NCBI RefSeq assembly: GCF_001618955.1
Contig: NZ_LVYV01000018.1
Location: 1-39,176 of the forward strand
Source: Tardiphaga robiniae
GTDB taxonomy: Bacteria > Pseudomonadota > Alphaproteobacteria > Rhizobiales > Xanthobacteraceae
Length of the DNA: 39,176 nucleotides
Direction: 5' to 3'
Shown here: positions 22,586-31,600 of the stretch, piece after piece
Numbering within the stretch: position 1 is the stretch's first letter
Layout: each line of letters starts with the position of its first letter
The notes under the pieces: generated by a model
Database searches by the model: none
Told to the model about the DNA's origin: nothing
What the model saw: the letters and a program-made list of their open reading frames with translations, nothing else
Translations under genes and position numbers: made by a program

Positions 22586-23878
22586 TTAAGCGTGATGGTC
22601 CGGAACTTCGGTGGAATCTAGCAGCACCGGCGGATGGTGCATATGCCAGATCAGGCCGCCTGCCAGCAGCGCGGTCGCCAGCAGATTATTGCCCCAGGCC
22701 TGCAGCATGGCCGGGAATACCGGGATCGACAGCGCCATCAGCACACCAATGATGCCAAGCAGCCACCATGTCCCGGTCCGTACATTCGGCCTGGGATCAT
22801 CGGCGGCGCGATGCATCAACACCGTAAGCGGCAGGAACAGCCACATGAAGTAATATTGCCGCGCCAGCGGCGATGCCACCGTCATCAGGCAGAACAGGAT
22901 GCCGAGTTCTTCGGCACGTGAGCGCGGCGTGAGTTTCGATCGCGGCAAAAGCGACCAGATGAAGCCGAGGCCGATCAGACCGGAGACTGCGAGCACGATC
23001 AGGTTCGCGGTTTTATAGCTGACATCGATCACGTTCATCGTGGCCGACCCACGCTTGCGATCGTCCTGGAAATAATCGATCGGGCGCACCAGGCGATGCG
23101 TCATCGCGATGATCGACTGGTTGACCCAGGACCAGTTCTGTTCGTCGCGCTGGCCGAAGCCTTTCTCGGAGCTGGAGCCAACCATTTCGGTGTACCAGGT
23201 CTTCACCTCGGCAGCATTGCGCTCGAAGCCGCGAAACGGCGCTGGCACGACATAGAGCAACAGCAGCGTGCAGATGATCATGCTCGCCGAGGCCGCCCAG
23301 TGCCGCCGCCAGATCAGATAGGGCAGCACCGCCAGCGGGAACACCTTGATAGCGGTTGCCAGCGCGAACATGCTGCCGCCGAGCCACGGCCGATCCTTCT
23401 GCATCCACCAGAAGCCGAGCAGCATCATCGCCAGCAGTACCAGATTGGGCTGGCCGAGATCGTACATGTCGAACACGAAGGTGATGGTCGCAAAGCCCGG
23501 CAGCGCCGCAAGCCACGCCGCCGGAATCTTCTTCGAGCCGGTCATGGCATTGGACAGCTGGCTGGTGATCGCCCAGGCCGCCGAATTCAGGATCGAGAGC
23601 AAGAGATAAAGCGGGACCTTGCCGAACCAGCTCGGGAGCGCCAGCAGGATCGCGGACAGCGGCGGATAGATGAAGTCCAGCGCCCCATTGGTCTTCGCCT
23701 CATAGAGCGGCGCACCGTGCAGCACCTGCCGCCCGGCCCAGAACCACAGCGCGTAATCCTTGGTCTTGCCGTGACCGAAGATTTCCGGGACGAGCACATC
23801 CGCCGTCAGCAGGACGCAGGTCAGAAGAAACAGTACGTCCAGCGGCTGCCGCAAGGACGGCCACCGCAAAACCGGCAT
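22586..23878 (-). CDS. GT87-like polyprenyl-phosphate-dependent glycosyltransferase
   Basis: A 430-residue protein with about 10-11 membrane helices. After the first helix the extracytoplasmic loop holds KDYALWFWAGRQVLHGAPLYE and LDFIYPPLSAILLALPSW, a pattern typical of the DUF2029/GT87 family (alpha-mannosyltransferase-like proteins). Later blocks include MYDLGQPNLVLLAMMLLGFW, IKVFPLAVLPYLIWRRHW, and ASPLARQYYFMWLFLPLTVL. Such GT-C enzymes use lipid-linked sugar donors on the periplasmic side. The acceptor is unknown. ATG at 23878 precedes a short cytoplasmic stretch; the frame is open for 39 more codons upstream without a good ribosome binding site. Confidence 0.8.
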   Translation of the reverse strand: MPVLRWPSLRQPLDVLFLLTCVLLTADVLVPEIFGHGKTKDYALWFWAGRQVLHGAPLYEAKTNGALDFIYPPLSAILLALPSWFGKVPLYLLLSILNSAAWAITSQLSNAMTGSKKIPAAWLAALPGFATITFVFDMYDLGQPNLVLLAMMLLGFWWMQKDRPWLGGSMFALATAIKVFPLAVLPYLIWRRHWAASASMIICTLLLLYVVPAPFRGFERNAAEVKTWYTEMVGSSSEKGFGQRDEQNWSWVNQSIIAMTHRLVRPIDYFQDDRKRGSATMNVIDVSYKTANLIVLAVSGLIGLGFIWSLLPRSKLTPRSRAEELGILFCLMTVASPLARQYYFMWLFLPLTVLMHRAADDPRPNVRTGTWWLLGIIGVLMALSIPVFPAMLQAWGNNLLATALLAGGLIWHMHHPPVLLDSTEVPDHHA

Positions 23879-24018
23879 TTCGCCGTCACTTTTCGTCACT
23901 TCGCAGTCCCGCTTCAAAGACCCGCCGGCACGGCGCGGTTCAGACCGCGGTGGGTAGCAGATGGCGCCGGGACCTGCAAAGCCGCGGGCTGGCACATAAT
24001 GGATAGTCCGGACGCAGT

Positions 24019-25641
24019 TTACCGCTTCAAAATCCCGCCAAGCGTCCCGCGCACGATCTCGCGGCCGATCGAGCTTCCCAGCGAGCCACCGATCTGCTTG
24101 CCGACATTGGCGACGATGCCGCCGACGACCTTGTTGGTCACGCTGCGGGTGACGCTGCGCGCAATCACCTGGCCGGTGGAGAGCCGGTTGCGGCCGGTAT
24201 TGGTGCCGAAGATGGTGCCGACGATGGCACCGAGCTGGCCCAGGAATCCGCCGCCACCGCCGCCCGCCGCGTCGCCAGCCTCGGCGGGCGTCGCCGCCGT
24301 GCCGGCGATGCGCTTCTGCAGCGTCTCGTAGGCGGATTCGGAATCGATCGCGGTGTCGTATTTGCCCTTCACCGGGCTCGCAGCGAGGATCGCCTTGCGC
24401 TCCTCCGGCGTGATCGGCCCGATACGTGCGGTCGGCGGACGCACCATGATGCGTTCGACCATCGCGGGCGTGCCGTTACCTTCCAGAAACGAGACCAGCG
24501 CCTCGCCCTTGCCGAGTTCGGTAATAGCCGTGACCGTATCGAGTTTCGGATTGGCACGGAAGGTCTGTGCTGCCGCCTGCACCGCCTTCTGATCGCGTGG
24601 CGTGAAAGCGCGCAAGGCGTGCTGAACGCGATTGCCAAGCTGGGCGAGTACGCGATCGGGCACATCGATCGGGTTCTGGGTGACGAAATAGACGCCGACA
24701 CCCTTGGAGCGGATCAGGCGCACCACCTGTTCGATCTTGTCGAGCAGCGCCTTCGGCGCATCGTTGAACAAGAGATGCGCTTCGTCGAAGAAGAACACCA
24801 GTTTGGGCTTCGGCAGGTCGCCGACTTCGGGCAATTCCTCAAACAATTCCGACAGCAGCCACAGCAGGAAGGTTGCGTAGAGCCGCGGGCTCGACATCAG
24901 CTTGTCGGCGACGAGGATATTGACCATGCCGCGGCCGTCGCGGTCGGTTTTCAGAAAATCTTTCAGTTCCAGCGCCGGCTCGCCGAAGAATTTATCGGCA
25001 CCTTGGTTCTCAAGCACGAGCAATTGACGCTGGATGGTGCCGATTGTCGCCTTGGTGACGTTTCCGAAGCTCAAAGCCGACTTGCGGACATCGGCAAGCG
25101 GATCGACTTCATCTTTCTTGGCGGTCATTGGCACGATGGCGTCGAGCAGCGCGCGCAGATCCTTCATGTCGAGCAGCGTCAGGCCGTTCTCGTCGGCGAC
25201 GCGGAAGGCGACGTTGAGCACGCCTTCCTGCACATCGTTGAGATCGAGCAGCCGTGCCAGCAATAGTGGCCCCATCTCCGAAATGGTCGCGCGCACCGGA
25301 TGGCCCTGCTCGCCGAACACGTCCCAGAACACGGTCGAGAACTGATCGGGCTGGAACGTCAGCGCCATCTCCTTGGCGCGCTGCAAAATGAAGTCCTTGC
25401 CCTCGCCGACTTCGGAGATACCCGAGAGGTCGCCCTTGATGTCCGCAGCGAAGACCGGCACGCCGGCACGTGCAAAGCCCTCCGCCATCACCTGCAGCGA
25501 TACGGTTTTACCCGTTCCCGTCGCGCCCGTGACGAGACCGTGGCGATTGCCGAGGGCCAACGTCAGCCATGCCGGTTGGTCGCCCTTGCCGATGAAGATC
25601 TTGCCGTCGGTATCGCCTGACTTCAGTTCGGTGGTCGCCAT
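24019..25641 (-). CDS. HerA-like ATPase (DUF853 family)
   Basis: A 540-residue ATPase of the DUF853/HerA-like group. Walker A is GATGTGKT (residues 39-46), preceded by RHGLVTG; the N-terminal [20 protein letters not shown] is typical. Walker B is [12 protein letters not shown], followed by the sensor-like block [16 protein letters not shown] and an arginine-bearing [15 protein letters not shown]. The C-terminal 110 residues include a Gly-rich segment [20 protein letters not shown] and low-complexity helices. HerA-type proteins are hexameric DNA pumps, but the cellular role of this subfamily is unclear. No nuclease gene such as NurA or a SIR2 defence partner is adjacent, so an antiphage role is not suggested by context. 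Confidence 0.88.
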   Translation of the reverse strand: MATTELKSGDTDGKIFIGKGDQPAWLTLALGNRHGLVTGATGTGKTVSLQVMAEGFARAGVPVFAADIKGDLSGISEVGEGKDFILQRAKEMALTFQPDQFSTVFWDVFGEQGHPVRATISEMGPLLLARLLDLNDVQEGVLNVAFRVADENGLTLLDMKDLRALLDAIVPMTAKKDEVDPLADVRKSALSFGNVTKATIGTIQRQLLVLENQGADKFFGEPALELKDFLKTDRDGRGMVNILVADKLMSSPRLYATFLLWLLSELFEELPEVGDLPKPKLVFFFDEAHLLFNDAPKALLDKIEQVVRLIRSKGVGVYFVTQNPIDVPDRVLAQLGNRVQHALRAFTPRDQKAVQAAAQTFRANPKLDTVTAITELGKGEALVSFLEGNGTPAMVERIMVRPPTARIGPITPEERKAILAASPVKGKYDTAIDSESAYETLQKRIAGTAATPAEAGDAAGGGGGGFLGQLGAIVGTIFGTNTGRNRLSTGQVIARSVTRSVTNKVVGGIVANVGKQIGGSLGSSIGREIVRGTLGGILKR

Positions 25642-26009
25642 CGGATCGCCTCTGTCGCGCGCATCAAGAAAAAGATTTCAAAAAAATTTGCGGCTCACCA
25701 TGATCTTACCGCATCTTGGCGAGCGATTGAAACGCAAAGCGTTCCTGCCACACCTGAAACCCGTCCGTCGTTCCCACGGACGAAACACAAGCCGTATCTT
25801 TTTGCTGTTTCCAAAGTACGGCGCTGTCGCATCTGCGAACAATTGACCAAAATTTCACGTTTGCTCTTGCATTGGTGCAACACTCGATGCGCGATCACAC
25901 TGAATCGCACGTCGGGCGAGTTGGCGCGCTTGTAATTCGAAACACAGCGGCTCAAGATCACTTTTCAACATAAGGGCATCGGCACTCAACCGATGTGAGG
26001 CGGGGCATC
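25642..26009. other. Divergent intergenic region, no gene seen
   Basis: A 368-base gap between divergent HerA-like and DUF2267-like genes. It should hold two promoters. The only structures I see are a 7-bp hairpin, cgtccgt / acggacg (25762-25782), and a small one, ttgca / tgcaa (near 25872). Neither has a T-run. An open frame of 88 codons on the minus strand here has no ribosome binding site. Confidence 0.5.
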
Positions 26010-26375
26010 ATGGACGAATTGATCAAAGCGCTGACCGCAAAGGTCGGCATCGACGAAGCTGTGGCTGAAAAGGCTGTCGGCATTATCTTGGGGTTCCTGC
26101 GCAAGGAAGCACCGGCCGCGCCGGTCAATGCGCTCATCGAAAAAATTCCGGGTGCGGATGCAGCCATCGCATCGTCAGAGGGCGGTGGTGGATTGAGCAG
26201 CCTGATGGGCGGCGGCATCATGGCCCTGGGCAGCAAGCTGATGGGTCTTGGCCTCGGCATGGGCGAGATCCAGAGCGTCGCGCGCGAACTGTTCAAGTTC
26301 GGCCGCGAGAAGATCGGCGCGGATGCCATGGACGAGATCGTTGCCGGCACACCTGGCCTGAGCCAGTTCTCCTGA
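26010..26375 (+). CDS. Small Gly-rich conserved protein, possibly DUF2267-like
   Basis: A 121-residue protein. The N-terminal half (MDELIKALTAKVGIDEAVAEKAVGIILGFLRKEAP and ALIEKIPGADA) resembles small helical proteins that PGAP-like naming puts in DUF2267 or DUF2780 groups; the assignment is tentative. The middle is Gly-rich (SSEGGGGLSSLMGGGIMALG), and the C-terminal part LGLGMGEIQSVARELFKFGREKIGADA looks helical. It has no signal peptide. ATG at 26010 follows gaggcgggg; another ATG at 25995 adds only five residues and is less likely. Function unknown. Confidence 0.65.
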   Translation: MDELIKALTAKVGIDEAVAEKAVGIILGFLRKEAPAAPVNALIEKIPGADAAIASSEGGGGLSSLMGGGIMALGSKLMGLGLGMGEIQSVARELFKFGREKIGADAMDEIVAGTPGLSQFS

Positions 26376-26449
26376 CCGTCTGTTACGTCAGCAGCCGCGC
26401 GTAAGCGTCCAGCATCTTCATACGTCCGATCTTCATACGTCTGAGTACC

Positions 26450-26857
26450 ATGACATATCCCATCTCAAAGATTGACGGTTTGACGGCCTTCGCCGCGACC
26501 AAACTGAAAAAGGCAGGCATCCGCACCATGGAAGGGCTGCTGGACGCCGCTCACTCCGCGAAGTGCCGCAAGGAACTCGCTGCCAAGACCGGGTTCAGCG
26601 AACAGCAACTGCTCGAATGGGCGAACCTCGCCGACTACCTGCGCATCCCCGGCATGGGCAAGGCCAAGGCCGAACTGCTCCGCGCCTCCGGCGTCAACAC
26701 GGTACGCGAATTGACCCACCGCAATCCCGCCCGCCTGGCTCAGGCGATGCGCGACGCCAACGACAAGCGCAAGCTGGTCCGGGTGATGCCCTCGGAGAAG
26801 TCCGTCGGCGACCTGATCGAGAAGGCCCGCCAGCTGCCGCTGAAGATTTCGTATTGA
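26450..26857 (+). CDS. DUF4332 domain-containing helix-hairpin-helix protein
   Basis: A 135-residue protein with two helix-hairpin-helix-like repeats: ISKIDGLTAFAATKLKKAGIRTMEGLLDAA at the N-terminus and ADYLRIPGMGKAKAELLRASGVNTVRELTHRNPARLAQAM in the middle. This is the DUF4332 arrangement, related to the DNA-binding HhH motif of repair and ribosomal proteins. DNA binding is likely but unproven. The basic C-terminus (NDKRKLVRVMPSEKSV) fits that idea. The gene is alone; a cluster of family-A repeats follows. Confidence 0.85.
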   Translation: MTYPISKIDGLTAFAATKLKKAGIRTMEGLLDAAHSAKCRKELAAKTGFSEQQLLEWANLADYLRIPGMGKAKAELLRASGVNTVRELTHRNPARLAQAMRDANDKRKLVRVMPSEKSVGDLIEKARQLPLKISY

Positions 26858-26893
26858 GACAACCCATTCTGTCAGCGAAGGCGCGACAGCGCT

Positions 26894-27117
26894 CCCTCTC
26901 CCCGCGCTTTGCGGGGAGAGGGGTGGGGTGAGGGGCGAGGCACACGATCAACCTCTGCAAAGATCTCTCGGATCGATAAGGCGTTTATTCAAACCGACCC
27001 GTGGGTGCGGCCTCTGTTCTTTCTATCGCGCACGGACCCTCACCCGCCGCGAAGACGCGGCGACCTCTCCCCGCCTAGCGAAGCTTCGCTTCGCACGGGG
27101 GCGGGGAGAGGTTAGGC
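26894..27117. repeat. CCTCTCCCCGC-type intergenic palindromic repeats, locus 1
   Basis: The 305-base gap between the DUF4332 gene and folP holds two inverted hairpin units. The left unit (26894-26939) has a 12-bp hairpin, ccctctccccgc / gcggggagaggg, followed by ggtgagggg. The right unit (27037-27117) is its inverted counterpart: ccctcaccc, a ccgcg/cgcgg-type stem, then cctctccccgc and gcggggagagg closing a stem around gcgaagcttcgcttcgc. The same two modules recur at 28878-29085 and 36051-36231. Confidence 0.85.
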
Positions 27118-27162
27118 ATCCTCCATCTTGACTCCCTCCCCCCGACCGCGCAAAGCGACCTC

Positions 27163-28008
27163 ATGATCGCGCGTCCGACCACGTCTGCTCCGACGGCCCA
27201 CCCGGTGCTGGCCGCGCTGCTGGCATCGCCGGTGCCTGCCGTGATGGGCATCCTCAACGTCACCCCGGATTCCTTCTCCGATGGCGGCCAGTTCGATGCG
27301 CCGGACCGCGCGCTGGCACAGGCCCGGCGCATGATCGCCGAGGGCGCGGGGATCATCGACATCGGCGCCGAGTCCACGCGCCCCTATGGATCCCGGCCGG
27401 TCACTGCCGATGAAGAATGGGCGCGGCTCGTGCCGGTGCTGGCTGACGTCGTCGCGCTCGGCACGCCGGTATCGATCGACAGCATGAAGGCGTCCGTCGT
27501 CGCGAAAGCGCTCGCCGCCGGCGTCGCCATCGCCAATGACATCTGGGGCCTGCAGCGCGATCCCGACATGGCACGCGTCATCGCCGAGCACAGCGCGCCT
27601 GTCGTCGTCATGCATAACCGTGACACCGTCGATGGCAGCATCGATATCGTCGCCGACATGAAAAGCTTCTTCGCGCACTCGCTGGAGATCGCCGCCAGGG
27701 CCGGCATCCCTGCGGGCCACATCGTACTCGACCCCGGCATCGGCTTCGGCAAGACGCCTGAGCAGAGCATGATTGCGCTGGCGCGGTTCGACGCGCTGAC
27801 CAGCTTCGGCCTGCCGGTGCTGATCGCCGCCTCGCGCAAGAAATTCATATCGACCGTCGTACCGTCGGAGCCACAGCAGCGCATTGGCGGATCGCTCGCC
27901 GCGCATTTGCTCGCGGTGCGGCACGGCGCCAAAATCGTCCGCGCCCATGACGTCGCGGAAACCGTTCAGGCCCTGCGCGTCACCGCAGCCGTCGAGGAAC
28001 TAAGATGA
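27163..28008 (+). CDS. folP: Dihydropteroate synthase
   Basis: A 281-residue DHPS. Signature blocks are MGILNVTPDSFSDGG (about residues 27-41), IIDIGAESTRP, VSIDSMKASV, ANDIWGLQ, VVVMHNRD, LDPGIGFGKTPEQ and the C-terminal ASRKKFI. It joins p-aminobenzoate to hydroxymethyl-dihydropterin diphosphate in folate synthesis and is the target of sulfonamides. The first of three folate genes in tight array: it overlaps folB by four bases (ATGA), so translation is coupled. ATG at 27163 has a weak upstream site (aaagcga). The protein is cytoplasmic and of normal length. Confidence 0.96.
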   Translation: MIARPTTSAPTAHPVLAALLASPVPAVMGILNVTPDSFSDGGQFDAPDRALAQARRMIAEGAGIIDIGAESTRPYGSRPVTADEEWARLVPVLADVVALGTPVSIDSMKASVVAKALAAGVAIANDIWGLQRDPDMARVIAEHSAPVVVMHNRDTVDGSIDIVADMKSFFAHSLEIAARAGIPAGHIVLDPGIGFGKTPEQSMIALARFDALTSFGLPVLIAASRKKFISTVVPSEPQQRIGGSLAAHLLAVRHGAKIVRAHDVAETVQALRVTAAVEELR

Positions 28009-28370
28009 CCGACATGATCTTCATCAAGGGCGTATCTGTGCATGCGCATCACGGCGTGCTCGATTACGAAGGCGTCGTCGGGCAGCGCTTCGTCATCGAT
28101 CTCGAACTCGACGCCGATATCGACCTTGCCTCGCGCAGCGACCGCCTTGCCGATACCGTGTCCTATGCCAATGTCGTCGCCACCGCGATCGCCGCTTTCA
28201 AGGACACCAATTACAAGCTGCTGGAGCGCGCCGCTGGTGCGGTAGCCGATGCGGTGCTCGCGGATTTCCCGCGCATCAGCTCCGTCAAGGTCACCGTGCA
28301 CAAGCCGCATGCGCCGATCGCCGCGATCTTCGACGATGTCGGCGTGGTGCTGCGCAGATCTCGGGCGTAG
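28005..28370 (+). CDS. folB: Dihydroneopterin aldolase
   Basis: A 121-residue FolB. Conserved blocks are IFIKGVSVHAHHGVLDYEGVVGQRFVIDLELD near the N-terminus, with the catalytic Glu in DYEG, TVSYANVVATAI in the middle, and VKVTVHKPHAPI with the active-site Lys near the C-terminus. It cleaves dihydroneopterin to hydroxymethyl-dihydropterin and glycolaldehyde. The order folP-folB-folK is common in this group. The start overlaps the folP stop and the stop lies three bases before the folK start. Confidence 0.94.
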   Translation: MTDMIFIKGVSVHAHHGVLDYEGVVGQRFVIDLELDADIDLASRSDRLADTVSYANVVATAIAAFKDTNYKLLERAAGAVADAVLADFPRISSVKVTVHKPHAPIAAIFDDVGVVLRRSRA

Positions 28371-28373
28371 CCG

Positions 28374-28865
28374 ATGGCCAGCGTCCTCATCGCGCTCGGC
28401 GGCAATGTCGGCGATGTCCGCATGACCTTCCGCAAGGCGATCGGCAATATCTGCGGCATGACGCAGGCCGCGCTGATCGAACGCTCGGCAGACTACAGCA
28501 CGCCGCCGGTGGGCGATGTGCCGCAGGACCACTTCGTCAATGCGGCAATCGAAATCGAGACCGATCTCGATCCGCACGCGCTGTTGTTCACGCTGCACAA
28601 GATCGAACACAAATTCGGTCGCAACCGCGTCGCCGAGGGGCACTGGGGTCCGCGTCCGCTCGATCTCGACATGATTGCCTATGACGACGTCGTCATCGCC
28701 AAGCCGGAACTGCACCTGCCGCATCCCCGCGCCACCGAACGTGCCTTCGTCCTGGTGCCGCTGGCCGAGATCGCCCCGGACCGGGTGATATCAGGCAAGA
28801 CCGTGAGCGAGCATCTGAAAGCCCTCTCAACCGACGGCATCGAGCGGCTGCCGGATCTGGATTGA
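28374..28865 (+). CDS. folK: Hydroxymethyl-dihydropterin pyrophosphokinase
   Basis: A 163-residue HPPK. Landmarks are VLIALGGNVGDVRMTF, SADYSTPPVGDVPQDHFVNAAIEIET, the ATP-site motif FGRNRVAEGHWGPRPLDLDMIAYDD, and LPHPRATERAFVLVPLAEIAPD. It transfers diphosphate from ATP to 6-hydroxymethyl-dihydropterin, supplying the substrate of FolP. It is the last gene of the operon; a pair of family-A repeats (28878-29085) follows and may form the transcript end. Confidence 0.95.
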   Translation: MASVLIALGGNVGDVRMTFRKAIGNICGMTQAALIERSADYSTPPVGDVPQDHFVNAAIEIETDLDPHALLFTLHKIEHKFGRNRVAEGHWGPRPLDLDMIAYDDVVIAKPELHLPHPRATERAFVLVPLAEIAPDRVISGKTVSEHLKALSTDGIERLPDLD

Positions 28866-28877
28866 GCGCCGGCCCAT

Positions 28878-29085
28878 CCTAACCTCTCCCCGCTCTGTGC
28901 GGGGAGAGGTCGCCGCGCCTTCGCGGCGGGTGAGGGGCAACACGCTACGCCATCCGCGATCAGGCATCCCTCGGATCCCACTGGAGCGATCCGAGATTCC
29001 GCGATTGGGTCGACCTGCAAACCCCGCCCCTCACCCGTCTTCGCTGCGCGAAGCCACCCTCTCCCCGCAAATGCGGGGCGAGGGA
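28878..29085. repeat. CCTCTCCCCGC-type intergenic palindromic repeats, locus 2
   Basis: Two inverted units fill most of the 382-base gap before the mutase small subunit. The left unit starts cctaacctctccccgc, closes with gcggggagaggtcgccgcg and ends in cgggtgagggg. The right unit is the inverse, from cccctcacccg to ccctctccccgcaaatgcggggcgaggg. Between them lies about 85 bases with ggatccc-like sequence and no gene. The rest of the gap (29086-29247) holds the promoter region of the mutase operon, where I see no riboswitch. Confidence 0.85.
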
Positions 29086-29247
29086 AGCAAGACCGCCCGC
29101 TTCCAACCAATCTGGTTCTGTTCCCACGCGCCAATTCCGCGCAGGCCCATGTCGTAACGGGCATTGGCAACCCCTTCGTATCATGGCATTTTCCGGCCAA
29201 TCACGAAGCAAGACCGCATAAACAATGCTGGGAGTGAAGTTCTGACC

Positions 29248-31113
29248 ATGTCGACTGCGACTGACGACCTGCGGCTGGCCGCCGATTTTGCGCCTGCGAG
29301 TTACGATGACTGGCGCAAGCTCGTCGATGGCGTGCTGAAAGGCGCGCCGTTCGAGAAGCTGATCAGCAAGACCTATGACGGCGTCAAGATCCAGCCGATC
29401 TATCCGCGCGCCCGGGATGCGGCGCCGATCGCCGGCCGCCCGGCCGCGGCGCCATGGCAGATCATGCAGCGGATCGACCACCCTGATGCCGCAAAATCGA
29501 ACAAGCAGGCGCTGCACGATCTGGAGAACGGCGCCACTGGTCTCACGCTGGTGTTCGAAGGCGCCAATGGCGCGCGCGGCTTCGGCCTCGTCGCCTCGCC
29601 CGAAACCATCGAGACGCTGTTCGACGGCATCTATCTCGACGCCGGCATCGGCATCGAACTCCATGCCGGCCCGCAGTCGCGCATGGCCGTGACGCATCTG
29701 GCCGATTACATCAAGACGAAGGGCATCGATCCCGCCACATGCGACATCCGCTTTGGCCTCGATCCCATCGGCGCCACCGCAGTATGGGGCACCAGCGCCT
29801 ATAACTGGTGGGAGATGGCGCCCGCCGTCACCGACATCATCAAGAAGCTCGCCGCGCAAGGCTTCAAGGGCCCGTTCGCCGTTGCCGACGGCCGCATCAT
29901 TCACGATGCCGGCGGCTCCGAAGTGCAGGAACTGTCTTACGTCCTGGCGGTGATGGTGTCCTATCTACGCGCGATGGAAGACCACAATATTCCGCTCGAG
30001 ACAGCCCGCGGCATGGTCTATGCGCGTCTCGCGGCGGATGCCGACCAGTTTCTCACCATGGCGAAATTCCGCGCGCTGCGCCTGCTGTGGGCGCGCATCG
30101 AGGAAAGCTGCGGCCTCGCGCCGAAGCCGCTGTGCATCGCTGCCGATACCGCGTGGCGCATGCTCACGCAGCGCGACCCGTATGTGAACATGCTGCGCGC
30201 CACCATGGCGACATTCGCTGCCGGTCTCGGCGGTGCCAACTCCATCTGCGTGCTGCCGCATACGCTGGCGCTCGGCCTGCCCGATGGCTTTGCGCGCCGC
30301 GCCGCGCGCAATACTCAACTGGTGCTGCTGGAAGAGTCCAATCTCGCCAAGGTGTCCGACCCCGCCGCCGGCGCCGGCGGCATCGAGACGCTGACGCGCG
30401 AACTGTGCGACGCCGCATGGGCCCAGTTCCAGGACATCGAGAAAGCCGGCGGCGCCTTCCCGGCGCTGGGCAACAATGTGATCCAGCCGAAGGTCGCCGC
30501 CACCCGCGCTGCACGTCAGGCCAGCGTCGCCAAGCGCCGCGAAGTGCTCACCGGCGCCAGCGAATTCCCGAACCTGCATGAGGCCCGCGCCAGTGTGCTG
30601 AAGGTGAAGCCGATCCCCGGCAAGCCCTATGGCAAAGACAAGATCAAGTTCAACCCGCTGGAACCGATCCGGCTGGCCTCCCCCTTCGAGGCGCTGCGCG
30701 ACAAATCGGATCACCTGCTGGCGCGCAAGGGTGCCCGTCCGAAGGTCTTCCTGGCCAATCTCGGCACGCCCGCCGATTTCACGGCCCGCGCGACCTTCGC
30801 CAAGAGCTTCTTTGAGACCGGCGGCATCGAAGCCCTCGACAGCGACGGTTTCTCCGATCCGGCCGAACTCACCAAGGCCTGGAAGGCCTCCGGCGCCGCG
30901 CTGGTATGTATCTGCTCGTCCGACAAGCTCTATGCCGGTCAGGCCGCGCCCGCAGCAAAAGCGCTTCAGGCCGCCGGCGCGAAGCATATCTATCTGGCAG
31001 GCCGCCCCGGCGACCTCGAGGCGCCCTTGCGCGACGCAGGCGTTAGGGATTTTATCATTGCCGGCGGCGATGCGCTGGCGATGCTGGTGCAGGCTTGGGG
31101 CTTGATGGAGTAA
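29248..31113 (+). CDS. mutA: Methylmalonyl-CoA mutase, small subunit
   Basis: A 621-residue protein homologous to the mutase TIM-barrel chain: LVDGVLKGAPFEKLISKTYDGVKIQPIYPR, GATGLTLVFEGANGARGFGLV, YNWWEMAP, LPHTLALGLPDGFARRAARNTQLVLLEESNLAKVSDPAAGAGGIETLT. The C-terminal domain (about residues 500-621) is a B12-domain relic without the DxHxxG cobalamin ligand motif, as expected for the non-catalytic small chain of a heterodimeric enzyme. It supports the large subunit, which binds adenosylcobalamin. ATG at 29248 has gggagtga upstream; the frame is open 28 codons farther. The large subunit does not follow directly: three genes intervene. Confidence 0.92.
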   Translation: MSTATDDLRLAADFAPASYDDWRKLVDGVLKGAPFEKLISKTYDGVKIQPIYPRARDAAPIAGRPAAAPWQIMQRIDHPDAAKSNKQALHDLENGATGLTLVFEGANGARGFGLVASPETIETLFDGIYLDAGIGIELHAGPQSRMAVTHLADYIKTKGIDPATCDIRFGLDPIGATAVWGTSAYNWWEMAPAVTDIIKKLAAQGFKGPFAVADGRIIHDAGGSEVQELSYVLAVMVSYLRAMEDHNIPLETARGMVYARLAADADQFLTMAKFRALRLLWARIEESCGLAPKPLCIAADTAWRMLTQRDPYVNMLRATMATFAAGLGGANSICVLPHTLALGLPDGFARRAARNTQLVLLEESNLAKVSDPAAGAGGIETLTRELCDAAWAQFQDIEKAGGAFPALGNNVIQPKVAATRAARQASVAKRREVLTGASEFPNLHEARASVLKVKPIPGKPYGKDKIKFNPLEPIRLASPFEALRDKSDHLLARKGARPKVFLANLGTPADFTARATFAKSFFETGGIEALDSDGFSDPAELTKAWKASGAALVCICSSDKLYAGQAAPAAKALQAAGAKHIYLAGRPGDLEAPLRDAGVRDFIIAGGDALAMLVQAWGLME

Positions 31114-31116
31114 GCC

Positions 31117-31584
31117 ATGACGGCAACGGCGAGCAAACCCGCGCTGACCGGCGGCTGCCAATGCGGCGCGATCCGCTTTGCGCTGTCGGCTGCGCCGACC
31201 CGGGTCAGCATCTGCCATTGCCGCATGTGCCAGAAGGCCACCGGCGCGCCATTCGCCTCGCTTGCCGATATCCCGAACGAGAACTTTGCTTGGACCCGCG
31301 GCAAGCCGGCCGCGTTCAAGTCATCGTCCATTGCGGAGCGCGACTTCTGCGCCAAATGCGGCACACCGCTGAGCTACCGCGCCATCGGCGGTCCCAAGAT
31401 CGAGATCATGACCGGCGCCTTCGACCGGCCGGACCGCGTGGTGCCGACGCAGCAATTCGGCACGGAGTCACGCCTGGGCTGGGTCGGCAACGTGTCGAAC
31501 CTGCCGAGCAAGACGACAATGCAGAATTACGGCGCGGAAAAATGCGCGGAAGTGTTCAGCTATCAGCATCCGGATCATGATTGA
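31117..31584 (+). CDS. GFA-family protein within the mutase locus
   Basis: A 155-residue protein of the GFA/CENP-V fold with zinc cysteines in TGGCQCGAIRFALS, ICHCRMCQKATGAPFASL and RDFCAKCGTPLSYR. It belongs to the branch that starts GGCQCG and carries CRMCQKATGAPF, common in alphaproteobacteria. The enzymatic role is unknown. It begins three bases after the mutA stop codon and is thus almost certainly co-transcribed with it, although no link between GFA proteins and methylmalonyl-CoA metabolism is established. Confidence 0.88.
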   Translation: MTATASKPALTGGCQCGAIRFALSAAPTRVSICHCRMCQKATGAPFASLADIPNENFAWTRGKPAAFKSSSIAERDFCAKCGTPLSYRAIGGPKIEIMTGAFDRPDRVVPTQQFGTESRLGWVGNVSNLPSKTTMQNYGAEKCAEVFSYQHPDHD

Positions 31585-31600
31585 GACATGAGAGCGACAC

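Noticed and set aside
23096-24331. Open frame of 411 codons on the plus strand
   Set aside because: It covers the GT87-like and HerA-like genes on the other strand and shows no domain; a GC-rich shadow.
24019-25641. HerA-like ATPase as part of an antiphage system
   Set aside because: No NurA, SIR2, DUF4297 or other defence partner lies beside it. The DUF853 subfamily is widespread as a stand-alone gene.
25695-25961. Open frame of 88 codons on the minus strand in the gap before the DUF2267-like gene
   Set aside because: No ribosome binding site, no known motif, and unusual composition.
26894-27117. Possible CRISPR array
   Set aside because: The repeats are inverted hairpin units, not regularly spaced direct repeats with unique spacers.
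29086-29247. Cobalamin riboswitch before the mutase operon
   Set aside because: I looked for the B12-box pattern because the enzyme uses cobalamin, but saw nothing similar.
29965-31218. Open frame of 417 codons on the minus strand
   Set aside because: It runs antisense to the mutase small subunit and has no recognisable domain or ribosome binding site.
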